DNA from: Hippophae tibetana
Lineage: Eukaryota > Streptophyta > Magnoliopsida > Rosales > Elaeagnaceae
Reading direction: 5' to 3'
DNA: 64,000 nucleotides
Assembly (NCBI GenBank): GCA_037013495.1
Contig: CM072810.1
Coordinates: forward strand, 30,037,843 to 30,101,842
Shown here in pieces: positions 21,221-34,316 of this stretch. Position numbers and translations under genes: made by a program. Position 1 is the stretch's first letter. Each line of letters begins with the position of its first letter. The notes under the pieces are model-generated. The model was given only the letters and a program-made list of their open reading frames with translations, had not been told where the DNA came from and made no database searches.

Positions 21221-23000
21221 AACTTTGTTTATCCTCAAACAAAAAGAAAATAAAATAAAAGACACCTATAGACAATATCAAGTAGACCCCATAGAGAACT
21301 ACCATCACTTACCAAGCCATGATTTGAATTTAGATTTCATGACTAATAATTTACTCTTTTTACATCAAATATAGCAGGAAAATCAATCAAAAATCAGCAA
21401 TTTGTCAAGCAAGAGTTAAGCATTTACTTCAACCTAAAACTAAGTCCTTGAGTGTATGTGTGAAATAGTCAATTTAACTCCAAACCACCCGTAAATTTAG
21501 ATAAAAGTAGAACAACTAAAATAAAAAAGAATTCTCTTAAAACTTAACCCCATAAGTCCAATTTTTTGAAATCTTCTCCACTAATGAATCAAATACCAAA
21601 ATCAAAGATAAAAAGGTCTTTAATCATGGTTGTAATTACATGCCATAGGGTGAGGGTAAGAGTGAAATGGATATGGAAAATCAAAGAAAACTGGAAAAAA
21701 TATTTGGTAGAAAAAAACAATAAAAAGAATATCTACATGATTCACACAATAGCCCTTTCTTGACAATATGCTTATACTGATGACAATATTGTTTCCATAC
21801 TCCATAAGTGGAATGGTTTTTTCTTTTCTTCTTCTTTTCCTTTTTTTGTGTGGTTGCCTTGTGCTCATAGTCTTTACTAATTTTAACCACTTTAACCTGT
21901 TTTTTATTCTTGTCTTTCACTTTCTCTCTGTTTTTTTCACACTTTGATCAAATAGAGAAAACATATTATGGATTATTTAATATGAACTAAATTTCTCTTT
22001 AAATGAAAATTTCCACCAAAGTATTTTCTCAAAATTTAAGGAAAATTTGTGGTTTTTTAGGCTTAGAATGGGAATGGTTTATGTAGTTAAAAGAAAAAAA
22101 AAATAAAGGCTTATGTAAAATAAGGCTCAAGGGGTTGACTATAGGAATACACCATGCAATGATGGCCTGATAATTAGGATGCTGGGAAAGCTTTTTGGTT
22201 TTGACAAAAATATTTCCTAAATCATTTCTCTAATATTTAGTGTCAACTAGGATTTCGCCTCAATGATCCATCAACAAGTTCTAGAGCAAAGTAAGATTGA
22301 AATTTCTTGACCTAGTTAATTCAATTCTTTCTCTTCATAGGCAAAATGGAGTAGAGAAAAAAATTGACTATGTGCTAAATTATTTTCAAGGAAAAAGATT
22401 TAAATCAAAGTACCCACAAAACTCTACCTAACATAATAGCAGATTTTGAAAAAAATTCTAAAAAACATCATCAGTCACAAATTTCAGAGTCATAACGAAT
22501 TCAATTATACTCAAATACGTGCTTGATAAGAGAATCTAACAACTCAATACTATAAGAATTGACATCGACAAAATTAAACTAAATAATATCCTTATTGTAA
22601 TTCAAAAGTGAGATAGATTGAAGAAATGAAAGGAACTTCCTTGGTTTTATGATGGATCCGTCTTGGTTTGTAATTTTTAGCTCTTTATTCCTGGAAAATT
22701 AAGAAACATCAAAATACAAATTATCAAATAAATAATAAAAAATAAAATAAAGTTTTATGGGCTACCTTTCATAAGGGCTTTTCTTTATAGTCTACAGCCA
22801 AACTTTTCAATCTTTATCAATTAGGATTTCGAGGAAGAGTAAATGCACAATTCCTCTCCACTTTTTATCTATAATAATGCTTTAATCTCTCAATGTTACC
22901 TCTGAATATATGCACTTCCTTGTCCTTCAAGTGTATTTCTCCAAAAGTGGAAACTTTGTCAATTGTATAAGGACTTGTCCATCTTGATCTTAACTTACCC
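21221..23000 (-). other. Non-coding region between pol and 3' LTR of element A
   Basis: AT-rich sequence of about 1.8 kb. Athila elements often carry an env-like reading frame here, but I see none; short frames are interrupted and lack a signal or membrane pattern. Confidence 0.6.
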
Positions 23001-23009
23001 GGGAAGAGT

Positions 23010-24190
23010 TTTAGTTGTGAATTGAAGAGAAAAACCTACTACCTTGGAGCAAACTCATGCTTGAGAATATACTTGTCATGCCTCTTATTTTTCCATTCTT
23101 TGTAGACTTTGCATTTTATAGACATAATTCAGGAACTCATCCATCTCATTCTATTTAAAAAGTTGCTTTTCCCCTATTGCCTTCAAATCAAAATTAAACT
23201 TCTTTACAACCCAATAAGCTTTATGCTCTAACTCAATAGGAAGATGACATGATTTTCCAAACACTTAAAGATAAGGAGACATCCTGATAGGTGTTTTAAA
23301 AGCTGTATGATATGCCCATAAAGCATCATCAAGCTTCTTTGCCCAATCCTTTCTATTGGTATTGACTGTCTTTTCAAGGATATTCTTGATTTCTCAATTT
23401 GAAATTTCAACATAGACATTAGTTTGGGGATGGTAAGAAAGTGCTATCTTGTGCTTCACACCATATTTAGAGAGAAGTTTGTCAAACAATTTATTGCAAA
23501 AGTGGGTCCCTTCATTACTAATAATAGCTTGTGGAATGCCAAATCTTGTGAATATGTTCTTATGTAGATATTTAAGCATTGCATTTTTGTCATTTTTTGT
23601 TGTAGCAATTGCCTCCACCCACTTTAACACATAATCAAATACTATCAAGATATAAACAAAGCCAAAAGAAGGAGGAAAAAGGCCCATAAAATCAATTTCC
23701 CAAAAGTCAAATAATTCAACCTTTAAAATATTTTTCGATAGTAGCTCTTGACGTCTTGAAATATTTCCCATATGTTGGCACCGATCACAATTTTTCACCA
23801 TAGTATAATTATCACAAAAAAATAGAAGGCCAAAAGAAACCACTTTGAGGTACCTTAGCTATTGTATGTGTTACTCCAAAATGTCTTCCATATGATAAGG
23901 GATGATAATGATGGAGAATGGCTTGCATCTCCTCCTCTTTGGACACACATCTTTGGATGATTTGATCAGGGAATCTTTTGAAAAGGAAAGATTCATCCCA
24001 AAGATAATATTTCACATCATGCAAAAATTTCTTACATTGGTGGTACGTAAGTGCTAGTGGCAATACCCTACAAGCTAAGTAGTTTGCAATATCAACATAC
24101 CAAGGAAGCTTGATCTCACATGCAAACAACTGCTCATCAGGGAATGCTTCTTGGAACTCAAAATATGGTTTTACTTCTTCTTGTTCCAAC
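23010..24190 (-). pseudogene. Integrase of element A (dead)
   Basis: Minus-strand remnants in order: a zinc-binding part with HFGVTHTIAKVPQSGFFWP and CDRCQHMGN, then the catalytic core. The first Asp is in FWEIDFMG. The second catalytic position reads ISNEGTHF where the family has ISDxG, an Asp-to-Asn change. The Glu survives in VYVEISN. The C-terminal part continues as interrupted frames to about 23010 (LEHKAYW-type block). The lost Asp plus several frame breaks mean no active enzyme. In a live element it would join the cDNA to host DNA. Confidence 0.85.
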
Positions 24191-24199
24191 CGAGAGAGA

Positions 24200-25450
24200 T
24201 GGTCAGAACTAAATTTTCACTTCCTTTGTTATCTCGAACTTCCAAATGAAATTCTTGAAGAAGAAGGATCCAACAAATCAATATAGGCTTACCATTCTAC
24301 TTGCTAAACAATAACAAAGTGTTGTAGGATCAATGAACACTATCACCTTTGTACCAATGAGGTAAGACCAAAAGTAAATACCACAGCAAGCATCTCCTTC
24401 TCAGTTATTTTATAATTCAATTGGGCTTCCTTTAATGTCCAGATTGCATAGTATATGGCCCTAAATAGTTTGTCTTGCTTTTGACCTAGCACTGCTCCAA
24501 TTGCAAAGTCACTTGCATCACAAATGACTTCAAAAGGTTAACTCCAATCAGGTGTAGTAATTACTAGTGCTGAAATCGGTTTCTCCTTGATTGCATTACA
24601 GTCTTGGAAACAAACATCATCAAAGTCAAATGTAAATATTTTTTCAAGAAGATTACATAAAGGTTTAGAAAGTTTATAAAAATCCTTTATAAATATTCTA
24701 TAAAATCCCACATGCCCCAAAAAGCTTTTGATTCCCTTCACATTCTTTAGAGGTGGTAGTTTTTCTATGGTTACAATTTTAGCTTGATCAACCTCAATTC
24801 CTTTAGATGACACTCTATGGCCAAGCATGATCCCTTCTTGAACCATTAAATTACACTTCTCCCATTTTAGGACAAGATTTTTATCCTTACATCTCTGCAA
24901 AACAAGAGATAAATTAATCAAACAATGATCAAAAGATGTACCAAAAACCAAAAAGTCATCCATAAAAAATTAAATTATATCTTCCATCATAACAGAAAAA
25001 ATAGCCATCATGCAACATTGGAATGTTGTTGGGGCATTGCACAATCCAAAGGGCATCCTTCTAAAATAAAAAGTTCCATAGGGGCATGTGAATGTAGTTT
25101 TCTCCTGATCTTTGGGGACTATTCCAATCTAGTTATAACCCTACTAATCATCTAAGAAGAAATAATAAGGATATATGGCCAATCGATCTTACATTTGATC
25201 AATGAATAAAAGTGGAAAATGATTCTTCCTTGTTGCTCTATTTAACTTGTGGCAATCTATACATACACATCAACTCGTGACTATTCTTACAAGAGTAACC
25301 TCATTATTGTCATTTTCACCACCTTTATTCTAGCATTAAAAAGCTTTATAATTTCATTTCTCATAACTTCCTTCATTGCTGAATTTAATCTTCTTTGGGG
25401 CTCAATTGATGGTTTGTAAAGTTCCTCCATTAGAATCTTGTTCATGCAGA
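24200..25450 (-). pseudogene. Reverse transcriptase and RNase H of element A (dead)
   Basis: Minus-strand remnants: RT entry region with KGISPSICMNKILMEELY, then fingers/palm sequence with [16 protein letters not shown]. The catalytic box FMDD is near 24950-24963. The thumb/connection follows, with SFLGHVGFYR, and after it an interrupted RNase H zone to about 24200. At least one stop precedes FMDD and further frame breaks occur toward RNase H. Motif order and spacing are those of Ty3-gypsy Pol. It is a remnant of the polyprotein that copied element RNA into DNA. Confidence 0.85.
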
Positions 25451-25459
25451 TAGAAGGAC

Positions 25460-27998
25460 TTATACCTTTTATGTCAAAGATAGTGCATCCCAAGGATGTT
25501 CTTTGCACCCTTAACACACACAACAATTTTTCCTCTTTTTCGGGTGTAAATGATGTAGGTTTAATCACTAGAATGGTGTAACTATCACCCAAGAATGCAT
25601 AGTGAAGATGCTCAGGCAATTGCTTCAACTTTGGAGTTGTAGTTTGCTGCAATATTTCTATAGAGATTATAGAATCTGAATTTGCTATCATTGGCTCTAG
25701 CCTCTCTACTTACTTGCTAAATGGTGTAACATGTTGCAATGCTTTCAAGGAAAATACATAGTGGATAAATTCTTCACTAATAAAAGATAAATCAGATTCA
25801 TAAACAACACATTTATTAAAATCATAAGCATGAGATGAAGTAGTGATACACCATTCTAGGTATGTTCGGCTAGCATATCCTCTTGAAAGGCTTTTACTAC
25901 ACATTGCTCAATAACATATACCTAAAAGCAAGTGCTTGGATCTTCTGGAAATCTCATGGTTTTGTAGATGTTGAATGTAACCTCTTTCTTGTTCACTCTT
26001 AATGTTAACTCACCCTTTTGAACATCCATTAAATCCCTTCCAATAGCCAAGAATGATTGACCAAGAATTAATGGGATATCTTGGTCTTCATCCATATCTA
26101 ACACCACAAAATTAGCTGAAAAAGTAAATTTATCCACCTTTATCAATACATCTTTTTTGATTCCAAGTGGATACTTGATGGATCAGTTCGCTAGTTGCAA
26201 ATAAATTTTTGTTTGTTTCATCTCTCTAAGCCCCAATTTCCTATAAATAAAAAGTGGTATAAGATTAATGCTAGCACCAAGATCACATAAAAATGTATTA
26301 AAAAATGAATTTGCAATAGTGTAAGGCAAATTGAAACTCCCTGGATCTTTTAATTTTTGAGGTAATTTCTTTTGAAGAATGACACTACATTCTTCAGAAA
26401 GCTTTACTGTTTTGAACTCCTCCAACCTTTTCTTCTTGGAAATGATGTCCTTAAGGAATTTAGCCTAATTTGGAATTTGTTCCAAGGCTTCTACCAAAGG
26501 AATATTTATGTGAATTTTCTTAAAAATATGCAAAAACTTAGAAAATTTCTTATCTAATTTTTGTTTTTGAAAGCATTGAGGGTAAGGAAGTAGAGTAGAT
26601 AGAATATGAGGATTGTCAGGAAATGAAATTGATGGAGGCTTGCAAATCTCTCTTAGTGTATCATCAATAATCTCCTCTTCTTCTACTTTATTATTGCTTT
26701 GGCCATTGTTTGGAGCTGTAAGGGTGGACTCAGTTTCCTTTGATGGTGACCTCTCAATTTCTCTTCCACTCCTAAGTGTAATGGTCTTGCATTTTTCATT
26801 TGGATTCACTTATGTATTTAATTTTTCATTTGGATTCATTTTTCATTTAGCTAGTTTCCTAATTTTCACTTCAAGATTTTTCATAGTGGCTCCCATATTT
26901 CTATAATGAGTCTTAATGTTATCCAACCGTGAATCACTCTTTTTAAACCTTGCTTTGGTCTTCTCAACAAAGGAAACCATGGAATCCTCAAGTGACATCT
27001 AATTCTCGCTTGGTTGACTATCAAACTCTGGAAGAGGTTGCAACATATTCTTTGTGTTTCCATAAGAAAATATGATTTCAAAGCCTTGGATAGTAGTAAT
27101 TTTGCATAGGATTATCATGATAGTTGTAGTTTTGATTGTTGATGTATTGAACCTGTTCTTGACTTGCTTCATTCATTGGAACTATCATACTAGGTTCTAC
27201 AACTAATTCTGCACTTTGTGGTATTCTTTTGGTTATCAAGGCTAAAATATGATGAGATAGAGAAGCTACTTGAGCTAAAAGGGTAGAAAATGGCTCCAAA
27301 TCATGAATCTTAGAAACTTTATTAGCCATAGATAATTCAGTTGGGAATTGATAGTTGTTTGATGCCATTTCATCCAAAAAAGAAGTAGCATCCTCAACAA
27401 TCTTTAACATCAAAGTCCCACTAGAAGTAGTATCAACTATGGTTCTATTTTTCCCATTTAACCTATTATAAAACATCTGAACTTGTAACTAATCCGACAA
27501 TCCATCTTGGGGGCAACACTAAATCATATCTTTATACCTTTAAAATGCTTCATAGAGTGTCTCAAAATCATTTTTTCTGGATTGACCAATCTCACTTATG
27601 AGTTGGGTTGTTTTTGTAGGTGGAAAGAATTTAGCAAGAAACCTTTCTACCATGTCTTGCCAACTAGTGATGCTTCCCGGTTGTAAAGATTGTATCCAAC
27701 CTCTAGCCTTTTCCCTTAATGAAAAAGGAAAGAATCTCAGTATAATGGTGTCTTTAGTAACACCATTCATCTTTATAGTGTAACAAATCTCCAAGAACAT
27801 CGCCAAATAAATATTTGGATCATCAAGTGGAAATTCGCTAAATTAGGGTTGTTGCACCATGCTGATCAATATTGGTTTGAGCTCAAAATTATTTCTATTA
27901 ATGGTCTGGCATCTTACAACTAAGTAATTGTCATTCACAATTGGCCTTACATAATCCTTCATGGTGTGTCGCTGTGCATTCTGTTCTTCTTTAGCCAT
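25460..27998 (-). pseudogene. Gag-protease of element A (dead)
   Basis: A minus-strand start at 27998 opens a frame beginning MAKEEQNAQRHTMKDYVRP, followed by stops. The Gag core is at 27540-27806 (FLEICYTIKMNGV, GSITSWQDMVERFLAKFFPP). Gag C-terminal sequence follows at 27078-27476 (LDEMASNNYQFP). The ITLRSGRE linker is at about 26780. An aspartic protease with active site CDLGASINLIP is near 26275, where DLGA replaces the usual D-S/T-G-A, as in many Athila proteins. The protease tail ILGQSFLA and DVQKGELTLRV lies at 25922-26146. Stops and shifts separate these blocks. Confidence 0.85.
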
Positions 27999-28217
27999 GG
28001 CTAGTACTTTCTTTTGTCTTTGTGATTTAAAAGTTCTTTTAATCTCTGAATTAAAAGGAATAATGTTTCAAGTTCTAGCACGATGCATTCAACGTCAAAA
28101 ACACACCTAGAGAAAAGTAAAAAAAATCAAAATAAAAATATAAATGAAATAAAATATAATTCTAAATTAAAACCAAGATTACTTTGTGTTGATATTGGAA
28201 AAATAAGAAGAAATCAA

Positions 28218-28234
28218 TCCCTAACAACATGCCA
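28218..28234 (-). other. Primer-binding site of element A (degenerate tRNA-Asp)
   Basis: Minus-strand TGGCATGTTGTTAGGGA aligns with the intact TGGCGCCGTTGCCGGGG at 55155 at 11 of 17 positions, and it lies 6 nt from the LTR end as there. Most changes are C-to-T or G-to-A. Confidence 0.75.
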
Positions 28235-28240
28235 AAAACA

Positions 28241-29459
28241 AGATCGGTGTAAAACTACAAGTTCATAGTATCATAGTTTTATAGTAAAGTGAAAAAAAGA
28301 GTATCGTTCTCACGTATTGGTGACTTTTGAAAAATATCAAAATTATACTAATCTCAATTTTATTTAGAGAAGTCACTAAGGGTTTTGTAATTGAAATTTA
28401 AATAAAATCAATTTAAAGAAAATATGCAAAAGAAAATAAAGATGTTGTTCAAAGATAGAATTAATAGGAAGAAAACTTCTAGGAATCAATTTTACCTAAT
28501 CCCTCGCTATGCTCTACTCATCTAGCTAATTGAGTTTAATTCCCTTTGTTTGTTAGGAATCTCCAAAAAACATCCAAAATCCTCTTTCGATAGTTAATTG
28601 GAAATATTTTTGTTCATCAATTTACATAAGAGTATGCAATTTAATAAAGCAAGAAAGCATTAAGACCAATGATTTTAAAACTACACAGGTTCATACAAGC
28701 CTTTCGATCTCTATATTTACCTATGCTACAATATTCCAAATTTATCCTATAATTTCTTCTTTTGATAGTAGATTACAAGATTAAAATCATCTAATTAATA
28801 GTCAGTTAATTAGAAGCAATAAATTCAAAATAAATCACACAAACATGAAGAAAAATAATTCAAATTAACATAGAAAATCAAGCATAGTTTATAATTAGAT
28901 TACATATTTTCCCATAATAAATAAAAATTAGTTCATCCTTAAATTAAATTTAACAAAAATGAATTCACAATAATTTTTCTGAGAGGAGAATTGAAAGAAA
29001 AGTGAATCACAAAAGGATCTAGTTTCGTGTTTCCCTGTTCCGTTCCCATCCTTATTTCCCCTTGTTTCTATGCAGCTTTCTTTTTTCTTTTCTTTTCTCC
29101 CTTGCATTGTTTCTGCTTTTCTATTTTCTTTTCTCATTGCATTGTTTCTACTTTTTTAATTTCTTTTCTCATGGTGACCATTTCTCTGTTTTCTATTTTA
29201 TGCTTTGTTCCCCTTTTCTTTTGTTTCTTACTTATATATATATATCTTAAGTCGCATACAAACAACGTGATATATATTTTGTTAATTAGAAATATTTATT
29301 TAAATTTAATTTAAAAAATTCTTAATTTAAATTTGATCTTCATTTTATTCAAATCTATAATAAAATTTAAATAATAATAATAAAGTCTAAAATCAATAAA
29401 AATTAAATAAAATTAGACTAAAGTTAAAGTTGAGAAGTGATAAATTATTCAACTCATCA
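28241..29459 (-). repeat. 5' LTR of element A
   Basis: Starts TGATGAGTTGAATAATTT at 29459 on the minus strand and ends next to the primer-binding site. It aligns along its length with 20133-21205, apart from about 120 bp present only here (29245-29365). Confidence 0.88.
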
Positions 29460-31182
29460 AATTTCAAGTGAACTCACTTTATGTAGTTTCGAAATGCTAG
29501 AAAGAGATGTTAAGAAGATGCCCACACCATGGTCTTCCAACTTGGTTGCAATTACAAACATTGTATAATGGATAAATGGGTCAACCAAGGACCTTAATTT
29601 ATACTGCAACTGGGGGAGCATTAATGAGTAAAACTAAAGAGGAAGCTTTTTCACTACTTGATGAAATGGCATCCAATAATTGCCAATGGCTTGTGAAGAG
29701 GCTCAACCTAAGAAGAGTGATTGAAGTAGTAGATGTAGACATTATAGCAGCATTACAAGCTCAAACAAATTCTATACTATTACATTTAACTAATAAGCTA
29801 GATGGTGGTAGTATAAGGGTAAATATGGTACATAGTCCATTCGTGGTATCTGATTATTGCAATGAACCTTATTCTACTGAGGTATATAGGAGCCTTTCTA
29901 AAGCATTAAACTATGTCAACAATCAAAACTGCCAATGAAACTTCTACTTAAACACATACAACCCAAGATGGAGACACCACCCAAATTTATCTTGGAGCAA
30001 TAAAAAAACGAAGGTGGTAATCAATTCAATAGTCAACCTTTCCCGCTACCTATTTTTCAATAGCCATAATAACCACACATCCAGGAGAATAAGCCACCTA
30101 GTAAGAACAACACAAGTGCTCTAATGGGAATGATGAAAATACTTCATCCATTCAATAAATACAAAAAATGGATAGCATAAAGTCCATTCATTGGGAAACA
30201 TACCCAAACCATAAGACAAAGGCCTCAAATTAACCTCCTAAGCAGCACAAAAGTCAACCAAAAAAGAAAAGGTAAGGAATATTGTAAAGGAATAGCCTTA
30301 AGAAGTTGTAAAACTTTAGAAAAGAAGGATGACACTAGAAATAATGAGGAAAAATTGGACAAAGAGAGTATGGAAAAGGATGTGATTCAAACAAAGAATA
30401 GTAATCTCAATAAGCTCACTATTCCCTTGCCTAAAAGAGTGTAAAAGTAAAAATTAAACAATCAGTTTTCAAAGTTCTTGGATGTCTTCAAGAAGTTGTA
30501 CATAAACATACACATTATAGATGCACTTGAACATATGCCTTCATATGCCATATTCATGAAGGATATCCTACATAAGAAAAAGAGGCTTGGAGACAATGAA
30601 ACAATAACTTTAACTAAAGGTTGTAGTGCCACCCTTGAGAGAAAACTACCACAAAAGCTTATGATTCGAATAGGTTTGACATCCCTTGCACAATTGGGAA
30701 TATACAATTTGGTAAGGCACTATATGACTTGGGTGGAAGTATTAACCTTATGTCATTATCAATTTTTAAGAGATTGGGATTTGGTAACACCGAACCCACT
30801 TTAGTAACATTACAAATGGTAGATGTGCTAGACATGAAAGAGGACCATGACATTCCTATCATCCTAGGTCATTGATTCTTAGCGACCAGAAGAGAACTTA
30901 TTGATGTACAAAAAGTTAGCTTACAATGAGATTGTAGTATGAACAAGTAATATTTAATGTTTTTAAAGCAATTAAATTTCCTGATACTGATCATACTAGT
31001 CATTTCTTTAAGATAGATATTATTGATGAGCTAGCTAATGATGTACTTCATAACATATTCCCTAATTATACTTTAGAATATGTCCTTGTTAATTTTGTGA
31101 ATACACATACTGTTGAAAACCATGACAATCACTTAGGTACACACACTCATGATGAAAATTTAACAATATTTGTTACCTACCT
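29460..31182 (+). pseudogene. Gag-protease of family B element, second part
   Basis: Continuation of the gag broken at 20132. The plus-strand frame resumes with LMSKTKEEAFSLLDEMASNN (about 29620-29690), the Gag C-terminal signature. A NNQNC region (about 29920) and a P-R-W-R-H-H-P-N-L-S-W block follow. Then come KKLYINIHIIDALEHMPSYA (30490-30550), the KDILHKKKR and TKGCSATLERKLPQKL blocks before protease, and a decayed protease with YDLGGSINLM-like sequence in another frame. The tail ends near 30900 (IPIILGH). No reverse transcriptase or integrase follows before the LTR at 31183. Stops occur throughout. Confidence 0.75.
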
Positions 31183-32634
31183 TGATGACTTTATGAAAGT
31201 AGAGTCATTAGCAAACTTTTGTTAATTCATATTTACTTGTTTTATTCAATAAATAGTATTGTTGGGGTTACAAATATTAAAATATAAACTTTTTACTAAA
31301 AAAGGGTTAAAATATAATTTTTGGAATTTTTAAGAATTTTTAACACAAGACCAATCAAAAGCTACCATGTGGCATTCCTTGCATGCAAAGGAGCTGATTG
31401 GGAAAGCCATATAGATGCCACGCAAGAAGGGACAGTGAATCGTATTTTTCCATGTGCGAAGAGTGATGAACTATGTGCCACATGTAAGCACATTGTTCAA
31501 TCCAAGTTTAGAGTGCGGTCAAAAATTATCCTTTGCACAATGCCATCCGTAACCACGAATTAAGTTGCATTGTGTGGCACTGACTCAATGAGTATTGACT
31601 AGAATTATCTTCCCTACCACGCATCGCGCTCTAATTCACCCAATAAATTCTGTGTGCCATGTATCGTGTTGTGATTGGCTAGTGTTCATTTTTCTTGTTT
31701 TGACCTTAACCTTTTATTTGAAGTTGATTTAAAGGTAATGAGCTATATTTATGCCCCTAATCACCCCCAAAACCCTAATGTGCCATCATTAGCATAATTT
31801 TGATAACTTTTTGGATCTAAAAAGAGAGAAAAATATTGAAAAATTCAAAAGGAGTTACAATTTTGGTGGAGATTCAAGAAGATATTAGCACTACAAATCA
31901 ATAGATTGATTGTATTTCTTCTTCTACTCTTTTCTTTATCAATTTTTTTGTGTTTCTTTACAAAAAATATGAGCTTTATGCACAAAATTATGTCTACCTA
32001 ATTTATTAATCTAGGGATTTTACGACCACAATTCTCACCATGTCATGGTCTAATATTTTAGCCCAATTATAATTTTAATTTAATTATATTATTTAATCTA
32101 ATTTTTATGCTATTAATTGTTTGTCTTGATTAAATAATATGCATAGTTTCTAGGAAAAGATATATCATTCTTATATATATGATCAATAATTGATGAACAT
32201 AATGAGTAGTATGCAATTTAATTGGCATAAGAGTATGATTAAATTGATAACTATATGGTGTAGTTTACTTGAGAGAGAAATACATTCTAGGTTATATTCA
32301 ATTGATCATATAATTAATTGATAATTATAGTAGTTGAATTTTAGCAATTCACATGTTTAAAAAATTGGAGGACTAAGTATTTCTATATATTTTCTCATAT
32401 ATCTTCTTATCAAATTTTATTTAATTAATTATTATTATTTACTTTCAGTTATTTTAATTTTGCTTCCTTCAAATATAAAAACACAAAAAAAATTAAATTT
32501 TATTTATTTTTAGTTTTAAAAATTAGTTTATAATAAAATAATCTCTGTGGGAACAATATTTTATTATCATTATATTATTTGTTATGATACATATACTTGT
32601 GTATTTATTATACACACAATATGTGTGGCGATCA
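31183..32634 (+). repeat. 5' LTR of family B element
   Basis: TGATGACTTTATGAAAG start, GTGGCGATCA end, with 6 nt (AGTTTT) before the primer-binding site. Confidence 0.88.
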
Positions 32635-32640
32635 AGTTTT

Positions 32641-32657
32641 TGGCGTCGTTGGAAGGG
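32641..32657 (+). other. Primer-binding site of family B element (tRNA-Asp type)
   Basis: TGGCGTCGTTGGAAGGG, a degenerate form of TGGCGCCGTTGCCGGGG, the complement of the 3' end of plant tRNA-Asp(GTC). Confidence 0.8.
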
Positions 32658-32903
32658 ATTATGAATATTAGAAATTAATTTGTTTTTTATTTTTTATTTT
32701 AGTTATTTTCTTAATTTATTTTCTTTACTTTAATTTACATATTTTATTTTACTCACTTATTTATTTATTTAAGTTTAATTTATTTATTTAGTTGTTTATT
32801 TTTTTAATTTTTATTTATTTTTAATTTAGAGGCATCATTTAGTACTATTAGAAGCATAAAGTGGAAAATAGCTAGCAATAATTATCAATGACCAATTGAC
32901 AGA

Positions 32904-34074
32904 ATGATAGCCACAAGAGTAGTAGTTGGAATGCATGAGGTAAATGATATCACGACACTTACAACTCAAGTGTCATCTTTGGTAAATCTTTTGAAGGTTC
33001 AAAACTCGCCAGTGAGTATAAACCAGGTCCAAGATTCAACGGTGTCATATGCGTTTTGTGATGGAGCTCATTTGTTTGATAATTGTCCAAATAATTTTGA
33101 ATTATCATTTTATGTGTGCAATGTGAATCAAAACAATAATTCATACTCAAACACATATAACCCAGGATGGAGACAACATCCAAATTTCTCTTGGAATAAT
33201 AACAATTAGGGTAGTAGTCAATTCAACCGTCAAGAATTTTCACTACCTAGTTTCCAAAAATCACAAGCTTAAGCAAAGAAGCTACCTATAGAGGACAATG
33301 CAAATGCTCTAATGGGGATGATGAAAGACTTCATCCAATTAATAAATACAAAAATGTCCACTCAAGAGGCCTCAATTCAAAATTTAGGGACTCAAATAGG
33401 ACAAATTTCTTAGGCTATAAGCCAAAGCCCTCAAGATAACCTTCAAAGTGACATAATTGTAAACTCAAGAAGAGAAGGTGAGGACCATTGTAAATCATTA
33501 GCCTTGAAGAGTGGTAAAACTTTAGAGTAGGAACATAAGACAGAAAATGATGAGGAGAAATAGGAAATTGAGAAGTAAGTGGAGGAACTAGTTAATAAAG
33601 AGAGCATTGGAAAGGAAATAATTCAACCAAAGAAAAATAACCTCTAAAAACCCACTATAACCTTGATTGGAGGTTGTAGTTTCTTCCTTGTACAATTAGG
33701 AACATCCAATTTGAGAAAGTGTTATGTAACTTGGGTTCTAGCATTAACCTTATGCCATTATTGGTCTTTTAGAGATTGGGGTTTGGTAAAGCCAAACATA
33801 CTTTAGTAACATTACAAATGGTAGATAGATCAATTAAGAGACCTAGGGTGTGGAAGAAGATGTGCTAGTAAAAGTAGACAAATTCATCTTTCCGACAGAT
33901 TTCATTATGTTAGACATGGAGGAGGACTATGACATTCCTATCATACTTGGTCATCCATTCTTAGCAAGTAGAAGAGCACTCATTGATGTACAAAAAGCTG
34001 CACTTATAATATATATATTAGTGGAGAGGGATGTGAAAAATAGACTTATGAGGCTTTTTCTAAGATTGAATTGA
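32904..34074 (+). pseudogene. Gag-protease remnants of family B element
   Basis: The Gag C-terminal half begins near 32904 and holds a zinc-knuckle-like CDGAHLFDNCP (first Cys lost), then YNPGWRQHPNFSWNNNN and a stop. The linker is decayed. Protease C-terminal sequence at 33850-34010 reads [40 protein letters not shown]. The protease active site region (33715-33760) is frame-broken. The N-terminal Gag core, reverse transcriptase and integrase are all missing, so the copy could only have moved with proteins from elsewhere. The same gag-protease-only content is found in the neighbouring 29460-31182 copy. Confidence 0.75.
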
Positions 34075-34269
34075 TTAGCATGCTCATATAGGTTGATTTC
34101 ATGAGTGCATTGAATGATATAATGTTCAACACACACACACACACAAATCAATTTGTCAAAAACCTTGCATATCCTTGTACGAATTTTGAGAGGGATAGTT
34201 TTCGTTAAATATGCATGTCTTATAGAAGTATATTTATGAATATACTACCGATGTTATTTTATAAAGTTT

Positions 34270-34316
34270 ATGCTTGGCTTTACTTGGGGACAAGCCAAGA
34301 GTTATGTTTGAAGGTG
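34270..34316 (+). other. Polypurine region before 3' LTR of family B element
   Basis: Contains TTGGGGACAAGCC and TTTGAAGGTG immediately before TGATGA; decayed form of the GGACAAGC...GGGGGTG block that primes plus-strand synthesis in related elements. Confidence 0.6.

Larger units (their letters stand above)
20133..29459 (-). mobile_element. Complete nested Athila-like element A (9.3 kb)
   Basis: Minus-strand element with 5' LTR 28241-29459, primer-binding site, gag-pol remnants, polypurine tract and 3' LTR 20133-21205. Perfect AATTT target duplications flank it (20128-20132 and 29460-29464). Gag-pol is damaged by stops and frame changes and the LTRs have diverged visibly, so it is an old, dead copy. 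It inserted into the gag of a plus-strand family B element. Confidence 0.93.

Noticed and set aside
21221..23000. Env-like gene in element A
   Set aside because: Position fits Athila env-like ORFs, but no frame long enough, signal peptide or membrane pattern could be seen.
34130..34146. (CA)n run as a regulatory feature
   Set aside because: Only about 16 bp; ordinary short microsatellite in a dead element.
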